Source: Manduca sexta (taxonomy: Eukaryota > Arthropoda > Insecta > Lepidoptera > Sphingidae). Taken from it: DNA of 64,000 bases. The position numbers were made by a program, and so were the translations under genes. The stretch covers positions 19,934,589-19,998,588 of the forward strand of contig NC_051142.1 in the NCBI RefSeq assembly GCF_014839805.1. The letters are read 5' to 3'. The notes under the pieces were generated by a model. It did no database searches and was not told the origin of the DNA. It was given only the letters and a program-made list of their open reading frames with translations. This document shows, in pieces, positions 34,050-43,873 of the stretch (positions are counted from its first letter, which is position 1; every line of letters begins with the position of its first letter).

Positions 34050-34335
34050 TCTATATATATAAAAATGAATCCCTATTCCCCTTGGTCACGCTATCACGCG
34101 TGAACGGCTGGACCGATTTTACAATTTTTTTGTTGTTTTTTTTTATTGTCAGGAGAAGGTTCTTATGAAAGAAGAAATACAAAAAATTGCGCGGAAAATT
34201 AGAAAATTTAAGAAAACTTAACGAAAATATTAATTTTATATAACTGTCAATTGCTAGAAATAACTGTCAGAGATTGACAGAATGCGCGTTGCAAATTCAT
34301 AGCCAAGACGGGACAACGTCTGTCGGGTCAGCTAG
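34050..34335 (+). mobile_element. Helitron-like element just inside the intron
   Basis: 286 bp from TCTATATATATAAAAATG to CTAG, between A (34049) and T (34336). The 3' hairpin is AGACGGGACAACGTCT, followed by GTCGGGTCAG and CTAG. It begins only 10 bp after the exon boundary at 34039, so all but the first ten intron bases near the donor are transposon. Confidence 0.75.
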
Positions 34336-34499
34336 TTTATTATATAAATGACATACTGCCGTGATAAGCGCAAAAGCGGTAAATCAGGGAAACTTATTTC
34401 GAGATAATCGAAGTTATGTAAATAGAGCTTTATAGTTTTGTATGTATATAAATTTTGATTTAGATTTTTTTTTAAAACAGCTTTTGAGCTTAGCACAGC

Positions 34500-34572
34500 A
34501 GCATATTGACCCCACTTAATAGTGATGGCAGGTCTCTCACATGCGAAGGTCCGCCTGGGCAGGTACCACGCG
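34500..34572 (+). mobile_element. family F head fragment
   Basis: GCAGGTCTCTCACATGCGAA and GGTCCGCCTGGGCAGGTACC match the 5' part of the longest F copy. Confidence 0.6.
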
Positions 34573-35084
34573 GGAGGAACTGCGAGTAACAGCTAATTAT
34601 AAAAACTACAAGCTAAAGATTAAAAACAATAAACAGACCAGGGAATACACCCAAACCCTCTCAGTTTAATTTTAAAAATGTTTTAATTCAACGGGGAAAG
34701 GGACTTAACCAACAAAAAATAACAAATGTTGCTTACAAACAACTTAAAGACAGTTTGATACAACCCCTTCTAAATAAGCTTAAAACTTCACTAACTTGAC
34801 AATAACTTAAATGTTTTGTTAGTTAAGTTTAAGTTTGATTAAGTTATTTTGTCTTGTGGTTACTTGTTAGTCTTCATCGATTTACACTATAAAGAGTTCG
34901 TAAGTTTGCTTTTAATCTCTTGAACTGTTAAACCTATTATAAAATTGTCACTTATAAAGATAACCTGAACCTAAAGTAAACAAAACGATATTTGAGTTAC
35001 AATTTGAAGGAAAGACCTTCGTAAAGGGCGTCGTACGGCAAAATCTGTTGGCTATTTAAAGTCCATACATACTTAAATATTTTT
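34573..35084. other. no gene recognised
   Basis: Probable intron of the plus-strand gene; no exon-like sequence seen. Confidence 0.35.
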
Positions 35085-35225
35085 TTATATTGCTGTAATT
35101 GACGAGACGATCTTACCGTTCGCCTGTTGGTCAGCGATACGACCGCTCATAAACAGTAGAAACGCCATCCAACACCTTGAATTACAGTATTGTTTGGTAT
35201 TCCACTGCGCTCGCCATATCTATCT
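35085..35225 (-). mobile_element. family F retroposon, short copy
   Basis: The minus strand reads GGCGAGCGCAGTGGAATACC, TTCAAGGTGTTGGATGGCGT, then the CGAACGGTAAGATCGTC end. It is immediately downstream, on the same strand, of the LINE pol relic at 35226-35521. Confidence 0.75.
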
Positions 35226-35521
35226 AATCAGCTCGTATCCACCTTCTGCCGAAGATAGGCCTCCTCTTTGCTACGCCACTCTTCTTTGTCTCGTGCGAGT
35301 TTTAGTCATTTGCTTGCATGCTTGCCAGCAAACCGCGTGAGTTCATCTGGCATCTTATGAGGGTCAGACAATTTTAACTCATCAGTGCATTTATGGCTAT
35401 AATTATTTCGCTCGCTTAAGCGGAAACAATTATTGAAAGCAATCCTTAAGAACAAATTTCTATAAGATTTATTAATATGAAGTCTTCCAAGCAACAACTG
35501 CCAACGCAGGATGAAATTCAT
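35226..35521 (-). pseudogene. LINE pol C-terminal relic
   Basis: The minus-strand frame from ATG 35521 ends KMPDELTRFAGKHASK at a stop; directly after it the same frame reads LARDKEEWRSKEEAYLRQK. This matches the conserved end of many insect RTE-type LINE proteins (RWxDDLxxxAGxxWxxxAxDRxxWRxxEEAYVQ). The tryptophans and second Asp are lost and a stop interrupts it. N-terminal 40 residues are unrecognised. Confidence 0.6.
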
Positions 35522-36059
35522 GGTTTTAAGAAATCTCGTGCATAAAAGAATAAATAAATACTACTCTAATATTATCTATTTTGCCTCAAACCAATTTAAT
35601 TTTGTCTTTCAGTGGACTTATAATATTATAAAATAGAATTTGTGTATAATTTATCCCTTTGAACATGTCCATAACATGTAATGTAAATGTCCTTTAGAAA
35701 GACCGAAATTGAATTAAATTAAAATAAAACCTGACTTTGAAAGAATTTAAACAATACGTTTACAGTATCTTTTCTATTATTTCTGTCTCACTGGCTCGGA
35801 ATGTTTAATTGCATTTATTGCAGTGCTATGTAGCTGTTCTTTTTGTATTTTAATTTGATGAAAAGTAGATAACAAAGGTTACAAAAACGATAATACACAA
35901 ACAGCAATGATAAAATGTTAATTATATATATTATACATAATTATGTTTCATAATTCTCATGTAAGTTTAGTACGATAGCTTCGGGAACAGTGTATAGGAA
36001 GCTTATACGAGCCTGGGATCCTGTTCTATATTAATTTAAATCGGACTTAAAAGACTGGC
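35522..36059. other. no gene recognised
   Basis: AT-rich DNA. Confidence 0.35.
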
Positions 36060-36170
36060 TGCCAGACTTAAAGAAAAAAATGTGGGGAGATATTGTAACT
36101 TTGACTTTATGGACGACCAACACCTCAGTCTCCCCGTAACTCACTCTCTTGAAACTTTGCCGTGCCCGAC
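36060..36170 (-). mobile_element. family E fragment
   Basis: Reverse-oriented TGACTTTATGGACGACCAAC, ACCTCAGTCTCCCCGTAACT and TTGAAACTTTGCCG. Confidence 0.6.
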
Positions 36171-36174
36171 GGGG

Positions 36175-36264
36175 GCCACGATTATGTCACGTGTATTAAA
36201 ATGTAACATCTTATGTATAAAATGATTGTGGAGTGCAATAAACTTTGAATTTGAATTTGAACAG
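36175..36264 (+). mobile_element. LINE 3' end with TTTGAA tail
   Basis: GTGGAGTGCAATAAACTTTG followed by AATTTGAATTTGAA. Short hexanucleotide tails after a GCAATAAA block are typical of CR1-type LINE 3' ends. Confidence 0.6.
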
Positions 36265-36330
36265 AAGGTTGCAAAGCCTGAAGGGTGAAAAATTTTATAG
36301 AAAAAACGTAATAAAATCCGAGAAGTACGT

Positions 36331-36683
36331 TTATTTCAATATTAACGTATGGTTCACACTGCCGACAAGAATAAATAAAATTCCGATGGTTATTTCTATG
36401 AACCAAATCATAGGATTTATACAGTGAAAGTAATATTTACTTGGACAAATTGCATCGAATAGCTCAACTAGATGTTTTGAATAGGAAGTACACCAGATTC
36501 CGAAAACTGCCATCGCCACCAACAAACACATCAACTCTTGATTTATTGCTTTGTTTTCGTCCAAATGGAATTCGGAAAACTCGAAAAAGCTTTGACTCGA
36601 CGTTTGATTGTTGACAGGTTTTTTTATAGATGCCAAAATAACATTTGAAAGTAAATGGACCTTGTTCTATGAACACTTCAATT
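36331..36683 (-). CDS. second exon of a small multi-pass membrane protein, frameshifted
   Basis: Product unrecognised. Acceptor TTTTATAG precedes 36683 and completes an Ile codon from the upstream exon. The first frame reads IEVFIEQGPFTFKCYFGIYK, then meets an A7 run (T7 on the plus strand, 36619-36625). The frame that continues is the one reached by removing one base: it runs ~95 codons to TAA at 36331. It contains two hydrophobic segments, MCLLVAMAVFGIWCTSYS and MIWFIEITIGILFILVG, separated by a loop with two Cys, and an upstream NQT sequon. Without that indel the protein would be about 139 residues. Read literally, the first frame stops at 36464, giving about 95 residues. Either an inactivating indel or a homopolymer sequencing error is possible. 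Confidence 0.5.
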
Positions 36684-36822
36684 CTATAAAATTTGTAATG
36701 AGAATAGGGTTGATTTTTCCTTGAACATTTGATTTTAATTTATCTTGTAAGAGAATAGGCAAGACTCGTTTTACACCTAAGAATAAACAATACAAAACTG
36801 GATAAGTACGAGTTGGACTCAC

Positions 36823-36890
36823 ATATCGTGGGTTCCGTAAAATCCATACAAGCTTGTAGGCAACGTAATTAAGAATATAAGTATAAACAT
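36823..36890 (-). CDS. first coding exon, signal peptide or signal anchor
   Basis: ATG at 36890 opens 22 codons plus two bases (MFILIFLITLPTSLYGFYG...), ending at a consensus donor (GATAT|gtgagt). The next exon at 36683 restores the codon, and the intron is 139 bp. Hydrophobicity of residues 2-15 fits a signal peptide or first membrane segment. The frame stays open upstream to about 36960, so a longer N-terminus via the acceptor at 36945/36946 is possible. A TCAGT initiator-like motif lies at 36927-36931, which would give a 39-nt leader. Confidence 0.5.
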
Positions 36891-36926
36891 GACAAAATTA
36901 ATTTCGCTGTTCGATGCCACGTTCGC

Positions 36927-36931
36927 ACTGA
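36927..36931 (-). promoter_or_regulatory. TCAGT initiator-like motif
   Basis: TCAGT on the minus strand, the arthropod initiator consensus, 39 nt before ATG 36890. No TATA box at the usual distance, so support is weak. Confidence 0.3.
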
Positions 36932-36964
36932 CCGCAAATAATAAACTTGTAAGTAAATTTGTTT

Positions 36965-37660
36965 TTTTTGTTGTTACTATAAATAATTACGGTTTTCTTG
37001 TTCCAACGGGAAGTATCCCATAGATTGAGTCCTTGTTAAATCGCAAAATATGCAACATAATCGGTCTTATCTTTTGATTGCGTTCAAATACAATTTAGAT
37101 TTTTTTACAGTTAAATAGACGATTAATCCAAGTATTTGATACAAATATAAATTAGATACTTCTACGCGTTCGTTAAAAAGAAACATCTCTGTAGAGTACT
37201 ATAAAAATAGTATTAAAATTTGTCGGAAAATGTGTTAGAAATTTCTTATCCAACTATCGTAATGAGCATAAATATACGTTACATGTCCGATTAGGTCAAG
37301 CCTTTGTATGTGCGTGTTTTCTTTCTATTATTTTTTAATGGCTTTTACTTCTACAATGTTTGTGTTGTGGCAACTCTTAAGACTTAATTTAGCTGTTGCT
37401 TTTACTTTTAAAGTAACCAAAAGATTGACGATAAAATACAAGTGTTTTGAGTTCTGTCACCTCTATGTATCCTTTTACGTAACGAGAATGCTCGCTTACA
37501 AATAAGTTTTTACAACTTTGTTTGCGACGTTTTGGGTCACATATATCAGCTTCTCCCGCGGTTTGGTTTGTTTTCATAAATTAAGTTCACATCTATTTTA
37601 AATAGAGGTCATTTTTGCTGGCAGTATTTATAATGATTTTTTATATTTACGCGAATGTTA
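36965..37660. other. no supported gene
   Basis: A 62-codon minus-strand frame (37389-37577) starts with ATG and contains a good donor (TTATTT|gtaagc, near 37500). Its phase (0) does not fit the exon at 36945, so I do not join them. Confidence 0.35.
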
Positions 37661-37663
37661 GAC

Positions 37664-37833
37664 ATTAAAATTAAACTATTTTCTGGATTTTATCGCGGTT
37701 TTAATATTTTAGTTTTCTCCCGACGTTTCGAAGTCCTCCCCGTGACGACGAAGGCTGCAAAGTCTTCAAAACGTCGGGAAAATACTAAAATATTTAAACC
37801 GCGATAAAATCCAGAAAATAGTTTAATTTTAAT
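37664..37833. mobile_element. family E foldback, 70-bp arms
   Basis: Left arm 37664-37733 and right arm 37764-37833 are inverted copies with about four mismatches, around a 30-nt loop (CTCCCCGTGACGACGAAGGC region). A transcript would fold into a long stem. Both arms contain ATTTTATCGCGGTTT and CCCGACGTTT. Confidence 0.85.
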
Positions 37834-37859
37834 AGTATTTATAATTTTTTTTTTTTTAA

Positions 37860-38742
37860 TTTCAATATGCATGTTGTAGATACCAGTAATGATCCTTTTA
37901 TTTCTTTCTAAAGAAGTAATATATATAGATTTCCGGGCAACTTAGATGTTTATTTAACAATTTATTTAACTGCCTCGAAGTTTCAGATCCATATTTCACA
38001 ACCAAAACCCTAAATAAAATGGTAACGATCTCTTATAAATAGAATTTTAAAATCAACCACAATTCATATTCTATATACAACTAACAATTCAATATGAAAA
38101 CCATGACGCCTGATGGACGGCATTTAGTGAATATTGCCACCGCAATCAGAACTTGGCGACTAAACGATTCAGCCAATAGCGAATTTCTTTAAAATGTAAA
38201 AGGTCTTTTTCGAGAAAATTACTAAAATTGAACTCGATAAGTTAAGGGAAAAGATTTATGTACTTGAACTGTACCAGTAATAAATTTAAACTTGTTTTCA
38301 ATTTTGTCAGTGACGAATATTAAAAAAGTCGATTTTTTTAGTAGCTATCTTTACCAATTCAAATCTGTAGACGGTAGGACTTTGCGATGTTTTTTACCCA
38401 ATTGCTGATGGCGGGTAAGGTTTCATAGTTGTGCCTCTTGCGAGCGCGAGGCCCTCGAAGCAAGAGGCCTCTACGTCCTTCCTCAGAACCTGAATAACTG
38501 CACAATAAATACCGCTAAATTCAATACATTATTTTCATGAATGAGTAATAGAGTTACATAAGTATTCATAATAACAGATAGGAGTAATAACGAATTGAGT
38601 AAGTTTTTATGTAAACGAACGCTTAGACCAAGATGATTCACAGAATTGTGATCGATGTAATAGAAAATCGCCTATACTTCTGACGACCAGTGACGCTACA
38701 GATTTATTTCACACAGGCCATATGTATGGACTGGCGAGCATT
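37860..38742. other. no gene; one GC-rich hairpin at 38433-38468
   Basis: GCCTCTTGC (38433-38441) pairs with GCAAGAGGC (38460-38468), with an inner GAGG/CCTC stem. Otherwise unassigned. Confidence 0.4.
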
Positions 38743-38808
38743 CGACATTCTATCTGCACTCTACTCCACTTATTATCAGGTGCAGTGGGGTCAATTTGGA
38801 GTGCACGT
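38743..38808 (-). mobile_element. family C fragment
   Basis: TCTACTCCACTTATTATCAG, GTGCAGTGGGGTCAATTTGG. Confidence 0.65.
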
Positions 38809-38819
38809 AAAATAATATC

Positions 38820-39135
38820 AGCCGTGTATTATATACTGTCCCACTGCTGGGCACGGGCCTCCTCTACTACTGAGAGGGATTAGGCCTTAGTGCACCACGG
38901 TGACTTAGTGCGGATTGGTAGACTTCACACACCCTCAAAATTCCTATAGAGAATTTCCCAGATATGCTGGTTTCCTCACGATGTTTTCCTTCACCGTTAA
39001 AGCTAACGATAATTCGCAAAGAATACAGACATAATTATTTTAAAAAAATCAGAGATGTTTGCCCTTGGGATTTGAACCTGCGGACATTCGTCTCGGCAGT
39101 CCGTTCTATACCCAACTAGGCTATCGCCGCTTTTT
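38820..39135 (-). mobile_element. SINE-A copy, full length
   Basis: The minus strand runs from AGCGGCGATAGCCTAGTTGG (39135) through GGTTCAAATCCCAAGGGC to CAGCAGTGGGACAGTATATA and ACACGGCTGATA (38820). Confidence 0.85.
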
Positions 39136-39428
39136 CCGTGCCCGAATCAAACAAAATATTATACATACATTTTCAGGCGTGTTACTGATATTGGCAAATA
39201 AGAAAACAGGGAATTAGCTCTATTTTAGGCGACTAGCTCGTGTCACAACATATGAATTCAGCTTCCCAGGATATTACAGCAAATTTTATGCGGAATAGTT
39301 AAAGGTACTACAGTTGATCGCGGCAGAAGTATTGAATTTTAATCCTTTGAATTTCATTACATCGACAACCATGGTCTCTAACCATTCCGGAAGGTATTTC
39401 ATTTATAATTTGTAGTTATATTGACATT
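39136..39428. other. no gene recognised
   Basis: Unassigned. Confidence 0.35.
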
Positions 39429-39485
39429 ATATCTGAATTCCACTCTATTCATAATAAGTATTAGGGTCACTTTGGCATGACAGTG
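39429..39485 (-). mobile_element. family C scrap
   Basis: TTCCACTCTATTCATAATAA and AGGGTCACTTTGGCATGACA match the outer end of reverse-oriented C. Confidence 0.5.
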
Positions 39486-39668
39486 TAAAAAAACCGTAAC
39501 CGCTGTCTGATCATCTGTAAGATACAAGGCCTAAGGGAATGGTTGGTTTGTAGACTTATGTGCCTAGTTGAAGAGATCTTTCTCTTGGGATCATATCTAG
39601 TCTTGCCATAAATATTGTAATAAAGAAAAAAGAAAATTGTTAACTGCAAATAACATTTATTACTTTTA

Positions 39669-40898
39669 CAGTGTGTCAGTTTAATACATAAATATAAAAC
39701 AATTAAAAATATAAAAAGCTTATTCGAAGTGGTCTCCATTGGCTGCAATACAGTCCTTTAAACGATGAGGCCAGTTATCAATAGAAGCACGCACTCTTTC
39801 CATGGGAAAATTCTTCACTGCCAATCGTATAGATTGTTTTAGGGACTCCAAATTATCATGGCGTTTAGAGCAAGCTGTACTCTCTAAAACTGACCACAAA
39901 TCATAATCCAGCGGATTAAGATCGGGACTAGACGACGGCCAGTCTTCAGCTCTGATGAAGTCCGAAACGTTCGATTCCAACCAAGACTGCGTGGACCGAG
40001 CTTTATGACCCGGCGCCGAGTCTTGCTGGAAGGACCATACTTGGTTATTGAACATGGTGATGTTAAGGGGCTTAACTACCTTCTCAAGAATGGTATCTTG
40101 ATACACTTGTGCCGATGTTTTGATACCTTTTTCACAAAAATATGGCTCAGTCACTCCTTCATAGCTAACACCCCACCAAACCATCACTGAAGTCGGATAA
40201 TGTCCACGTTGCACTCTGTCGACTAATTGGGAAGCTTCCTTAGAGCTTTGAGCATAAATACGGTCATTTTGTTTGTTAAAATGTTGCTCAATTGTAAAAA
40301 TTTTCTCATCCGTAAACAAAATTTTTCTGTGACCTCCCTTTGCGTACCGCTTCAGTAGTTGTTTCGATTTTACCACCCTATTCTTCTTTAAATTATCAGT
40401 TAAGAAATGGCCAGTGCGTCTCTTATAGGCTGCAAGTCCTAAGTCATCTTTTAAAATACGCGACATGGTTCTAGGTGCTATCTTCATTTCCCGAGATAAA
40501 ATCTTTTGCTTTCGGACAGGATTTCTTCGAATTCTTTCCCTTACTGCTTTGACCACCTTTTTCGTACGAACACTACGTGGACGGCCAGATCTTTTTCTGT
40601 CACAAACAGAGGAGGTCTCATTGTACCTATTAATAGCCCGGTACACAAACATTTTACTAATACCAAGTGTATGGAGAGTTTTAAAAATTGCATTTGGCTC
40701 CATACCTACTTTGTGTAATGCTATCACAGCGATTCGGTTCTCTTTATCACCCCACACCATTTTAATATCGCAAAATATTTTACAATGTATTGGCGCCAAA
40801 ATGAGAAAACACAATGAACAATCGTATAAAAATGACAGATTCGAAATTCAAATGTAATATTTTTTTATAATTAAGTGTAACAGTATTTATGGCCAGAC
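39669..40898 (-). mobile_element. mariner-family (maT-type) transposon, about 1.23 kb
   Basis: Contains the intact transposase at 39720-40760. Proposed ends: CAGTGTGTCAGTTTAATAC (39669, after TTA) and the complement of GTATTTATGGCCAGAC near 40898 (before TA). About 13 of 19 positions match as inverted repeats, so the boundaries are approximate. Length fits mariner elements. Confidence 0.6.
39720..40760 (-). CDS. mariner-family transposase, DD37D (maT-type), intact
   Basis: Cut-and-paste transposase that binds the element's ends and inserts at TA; it would act in the nucleus. ATG at 40760 opens 346 codons with no stop, the usual length for the family. Residues 1-115 form the paired helix-turn-helix DNA-binding region, with the linker motif SGRPRS (58-63). 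The catalytic triad is D151 (LFTDEKIF), D247 (FQQDSAPGHKA) and D285 (SPDLNPLDYDLW). The last two are separated by 37 residues, which places it in the DD37D group rather than classic DD34D mariner. The frame extends 18 codons upstream without an ATG, so MVWGDKEN is the natural start. All key residues are present; activity cannot be judged. Confidence 0.93.
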   Translation of the reverse strand: MVWGDKENRIAVIALHKVGMEPNAIFKTLHTLGISKMFVYRAINRYNETSSVCDRKRSGRPRSVRTKKVVKAVRERIRRNPVRKQKILSREMKIAPRTMSRILKDDLGLAAYKRRTGHFLTDNLKKNRVVKSKQLLKRYAKGGHRKILFTDEKIFTIEQHFNKQNDRIYAQSSKEASQLVDRVQRGHYPTSVMVWWGVSYEGVTEPYFCEKGIKTSAQVYQDTILEKVVKPLNITMFNNQVWSFQQDSAPGHKARSTQSWLESNVSDFIRAEDWPSSSPDLNPLDYDLWSVLESTACSKRHDNLESLKQSIRLAVKNFPMERVRASIDNWPHRLKDCIAANGDHFE

Positions 40899-40899
40899 T

Positions 40900-41199
40900 A
40901 AGTATTTGCTCTTGACTCTTCATAACGATAGGCGATTAGTATTCTTAGCTTGTCTTAGACCTATTATGGAGGTCGAGCGTTTTATTACCTCTAATTTGGG
41001 CCGCAGCAATCAGCAACTACTATCTTTTTATACAATTGTATAACAAACGGAGGCGGGCTAATGGCCATTGTTATGAATAGTGTCGTATTTTTTTTAATTA
41101 AGTAACTAAAATTCAATATATAATTAGGTAATCTATAGAATTTATTCACTTGTGTATTTATTTATTTGTAATAAGGTACACCAACAGCACTACATATTA
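40900..41199. other. no gene recognised
   Basis: Unassigned. Confidence 0.35.
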
Positions 41200-41201
41200 T
41201 A

Positions 41202-41606
41202 CAGGGTCATTTTTACATTGCGTTACTAAATGAGACCACATACTCGTCTTCCCTTTTGCTAACATTGTGCCAAAAATTATCCATTAATAACGAATATTTA
41301 CACCAAAAATCCTAGTTTTAGTTTTCCGATTTTTTGATCATTTTGTAATTTAATGAGAATATGACACGTGCGTGAGTATATTTCTGAATGAAAGTATGAT
41401 GTTACTACTGCAATGAATTCTTTTAAAGTAGAAGTAGTGGCAATAAGGGTCGTAAAATTAAAATCACTTTTTATTAATATTTATTTTGTTCGAAACTTAC
41501 ACTTTTCTATTTTACATCTACGGATCAAGTAACTTGTTATAAAGTGTTATTTTCAAGTCAATAGCCCTGTGGTTTAATTTAGTAACGCGATGTCAAAATG
41601 ACCCTA
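41202..41606 (+). mobile_element. family G MITE, complete, TA-flanked
   Basis: 405 bp; CAGGGTCATTTTTACATTGC at the left and CGATGTCAAAATGACCCTA at the right, TA on both sides (41200-41201, 41607-41608). Sister to 25204-25609. Confidence 0.85.
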
Positions 41607-41609
41607 TAT

Positions 41610-42289
41610 AATTCAATAGAAATAAAACAACTGACAACAGATCTAATTCAAATCTAAAACACAATAATGATAAAGTAGAAGATAATATTATGAAGTACTA
41701 AAAATAAGATCAATGAGTAATGATTATATACTAAATAATTTGTCTATATAACACTATTATAAATAATATCATACAATTATCATACCATATACTTAATATA
41801 CCATATAATATTTCGATTTTGTTACCTTCCTTTCATGCACCTTGATTATCTCTGCACCATTGTAAGATTGACTGGTAAAGAATGCCCATGGCATTAAGTC
41901 CGCCAGTACCTGTACTTTTGTGTATAAAGTGCTAAATAAATAAATAAATATACTTATTAGTTGTTTATAAAATACAACTAGAAAGACGAAACGTTGTGTG
42001 AATTGATGCGTGACGAATTAACAACTAAACGAAGAGAAAAGCAGATGGCTTATTTAAAATAACAATATTCCAAGCATCAACATCCTCTGAGCTTTAAGAC
42101 ATCGCGCAGATCTTGATATAAAACTGTGAAAATAATATTTCATCTTCATAATAATATATTTATTGTGAAACTTGGTTTCAATTAAGATGACTAGTTCAGT
42201 AAAATATTTGTGAAGCATTGTATAGCGTTGCGCGCCGTTCTGAGACAGAATTTAAGTCTCATAATTGGTAGTTATTAACTGGCAAACTA
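41610..42289. other. no gene recognised
   Basis: AT-rich, with an (AAAT)n run near 41933-41950. Confidence 0.35.
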
Positions 42290-42580
42290 ATAGCGGCGAT
42301 AGCCTCGTTGGGTGTGGAACGGACTGCCAAGACGTATGTCCGCAGGTTTAGAATCTAAGGACACGCATTGAATTTTCTAAAATGATTTTGTATTCTTTGT
42401 GAATTAAAATGATTTGTACTCTTATCTGCATACCTAAGAAGTTCTTTATAGGAATTTAGAGGGTGTGTGAAGTCTACCAATCCGCATTAAGCCAGCGTGG
42501 TGCATTAAGGCTTAATCCTTCTCAGTAGTAGAGGAGGCCAGTGCCCAGCAGTGGGACATAATATAATACAGGGGTGATAT
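42290..42580 (+). mobile_element. SINE-A copy with internal deletion
   Basis: AGCGGCGATAGCCTCGTTGG head, GGTTTAGAATCTAAGG box B region, a partly lost middle, then CAGCAGTGGGACATAATATA and an ATT tail. Confidence 0.8.
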
Positions 42581-42974
42581 AATTATTAACTGGCAACAAT
42601 ATCTTTCGAATCGAGACTGCAGAGTCCCAAACTAGTCACAAAGAATTTTCACAAGTTGACTTAAAAATTGAACTTAATAATGATTAGTGTTCGCCGGCAG
42701 AAATAAATAAAGAAATAAAACTTACTTTCTAGCATAAAGATCTATATAGTTTAGGTAATAAGAATAGTTATTATAAAAGGTATTTTAAAGGGTAAAGTAA
42801 ATTCATCTTTAAGGTCTCAAATAGTCCAGACTACCCACATCAACCAACCGAAACTAATTTATGATAATGAAGATTAGAAAGTTTAAGGTACAGTAAAGTT
42901 ATAAAAAAGTTGTTCATTGGGGTTTTGTGGTTCAAGTTCTTAAAATTTATGGCAATTAGGTTTGTTGAAAATAT
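42581..42974. other. no gene recognised
   Basis: Unassigned AT-rich DNA. Confidence 0.35.
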
Positions 42975-43200
42975 AGTAAGGCTGACTAGGTACTAACTAC
43001 TAACGCAATCTATTTCAGCCGCCAAACATTTAGCAAACACTATTGTGTGCCGCTTTCACAGACATTGTAGCCAATGTAATTAGTGGCAATTATGAAACTA
43101 AAAAAATTTAGTAAGCACAGTTGTGTTCCGATCTGTCGAATATTATAGGCAATGTAACTATTGGCAATTATGAGACTAAACATCTGAATCGCTTCTAGCC
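42975..43200 (+). mobile_element. family F copy with internal duplication
   Basis: The block AGCAAACACTATTGTG ... GGCAATTATGAAACTA (43030-43102) is repeated as AGTAAGCACAGTTGTG ... GGCAATTATGAGACTA (43110-43178). Confidence 0.6.
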
Positions 43201-43299
43201 GAATTGCGGCCACGCTTGCCTTTATCAATAGAGATCAACCAAGTATGAAAGAGATATTATAGTGCACTAGTTTGTGCGCAATACACAGAAGCACTCTCT

Positions 43300-43556
43300 G
43301 TTCCTTCACGCATAGTTCGGTGAGACGGCAATCCGACATGACCGGAGAGAGCAGGCGTAGGACCAGACTCCACGTGCTTTCAGAGGCACGGGGATATCAC
43401 GCAACAAAAATCCTAACTCCGGGTTACGAATGAGTAATTTTTAAGATGAAAAAACCCAGTCACAAATATTTTTGGCCCGGGATTCGAACCTAGGACCTCA
43501 ACGCGGTAGTTGTACCGTACCGCGTACGCATTAAAATTACGCCACTAAGGCAGTCT
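43300..43556 (-). mobile_element. third SINE type (SINE-H)
   Basis: The minus-strand head GACTGCCTTAGTGGCGTAA and B-box GGTTCGAATCCCGGGCC are tRNA-like as in SINE-B. The body is different (CCCGGAGTTAGGATTTTTGT, CGTGCCTCTGAAAGCACGTG), so it is a distinct family sharing a head. Confidence 0.65.
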
Positions 43557-43873
43557 TAACATATACTGTTGGATGTGTTATATATGTATATGATATAGAG
43601 TTAGCAGAAGCACTGTTGGACTATTTTTTAGATATGCTTATACAGTCCTATGATATAGTAAGCCGCATCTCTGGCTAACTTTTACACGGTCCTCTGTTAA
43701 TTCTTATCTATGTTGCACAAATGAAGTTACATTTTTTTTATATTGATAAATATAATAAAATAAACAGTAATTTATTGTTCCCCCTTTATATACTTTTTGA
43801 GGTTATTGGAAATTTTCACTGAAAAAGAATTAGAATCGTGTATTATTATATATAATTCAATTTACACATTAAA
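43557..43873. other. no gene recognised
   Basis: Unassigned AT-rich DNA. Confidence 0.35.

Noticed and set aside
36464..36676. 70-codon minus-strand frame as a separate gene
   Set aside because: Its first part is the start of the second exon; beyond the A7 run the alternative frame is longer and has clear membrane segments.
37389..37577. 62-codon frame as the first exon of the 36.3-36.9 kb gene
   Set aside because: Its donor leaves phase 0, which does not fit the acceptor at 36945; no other support.
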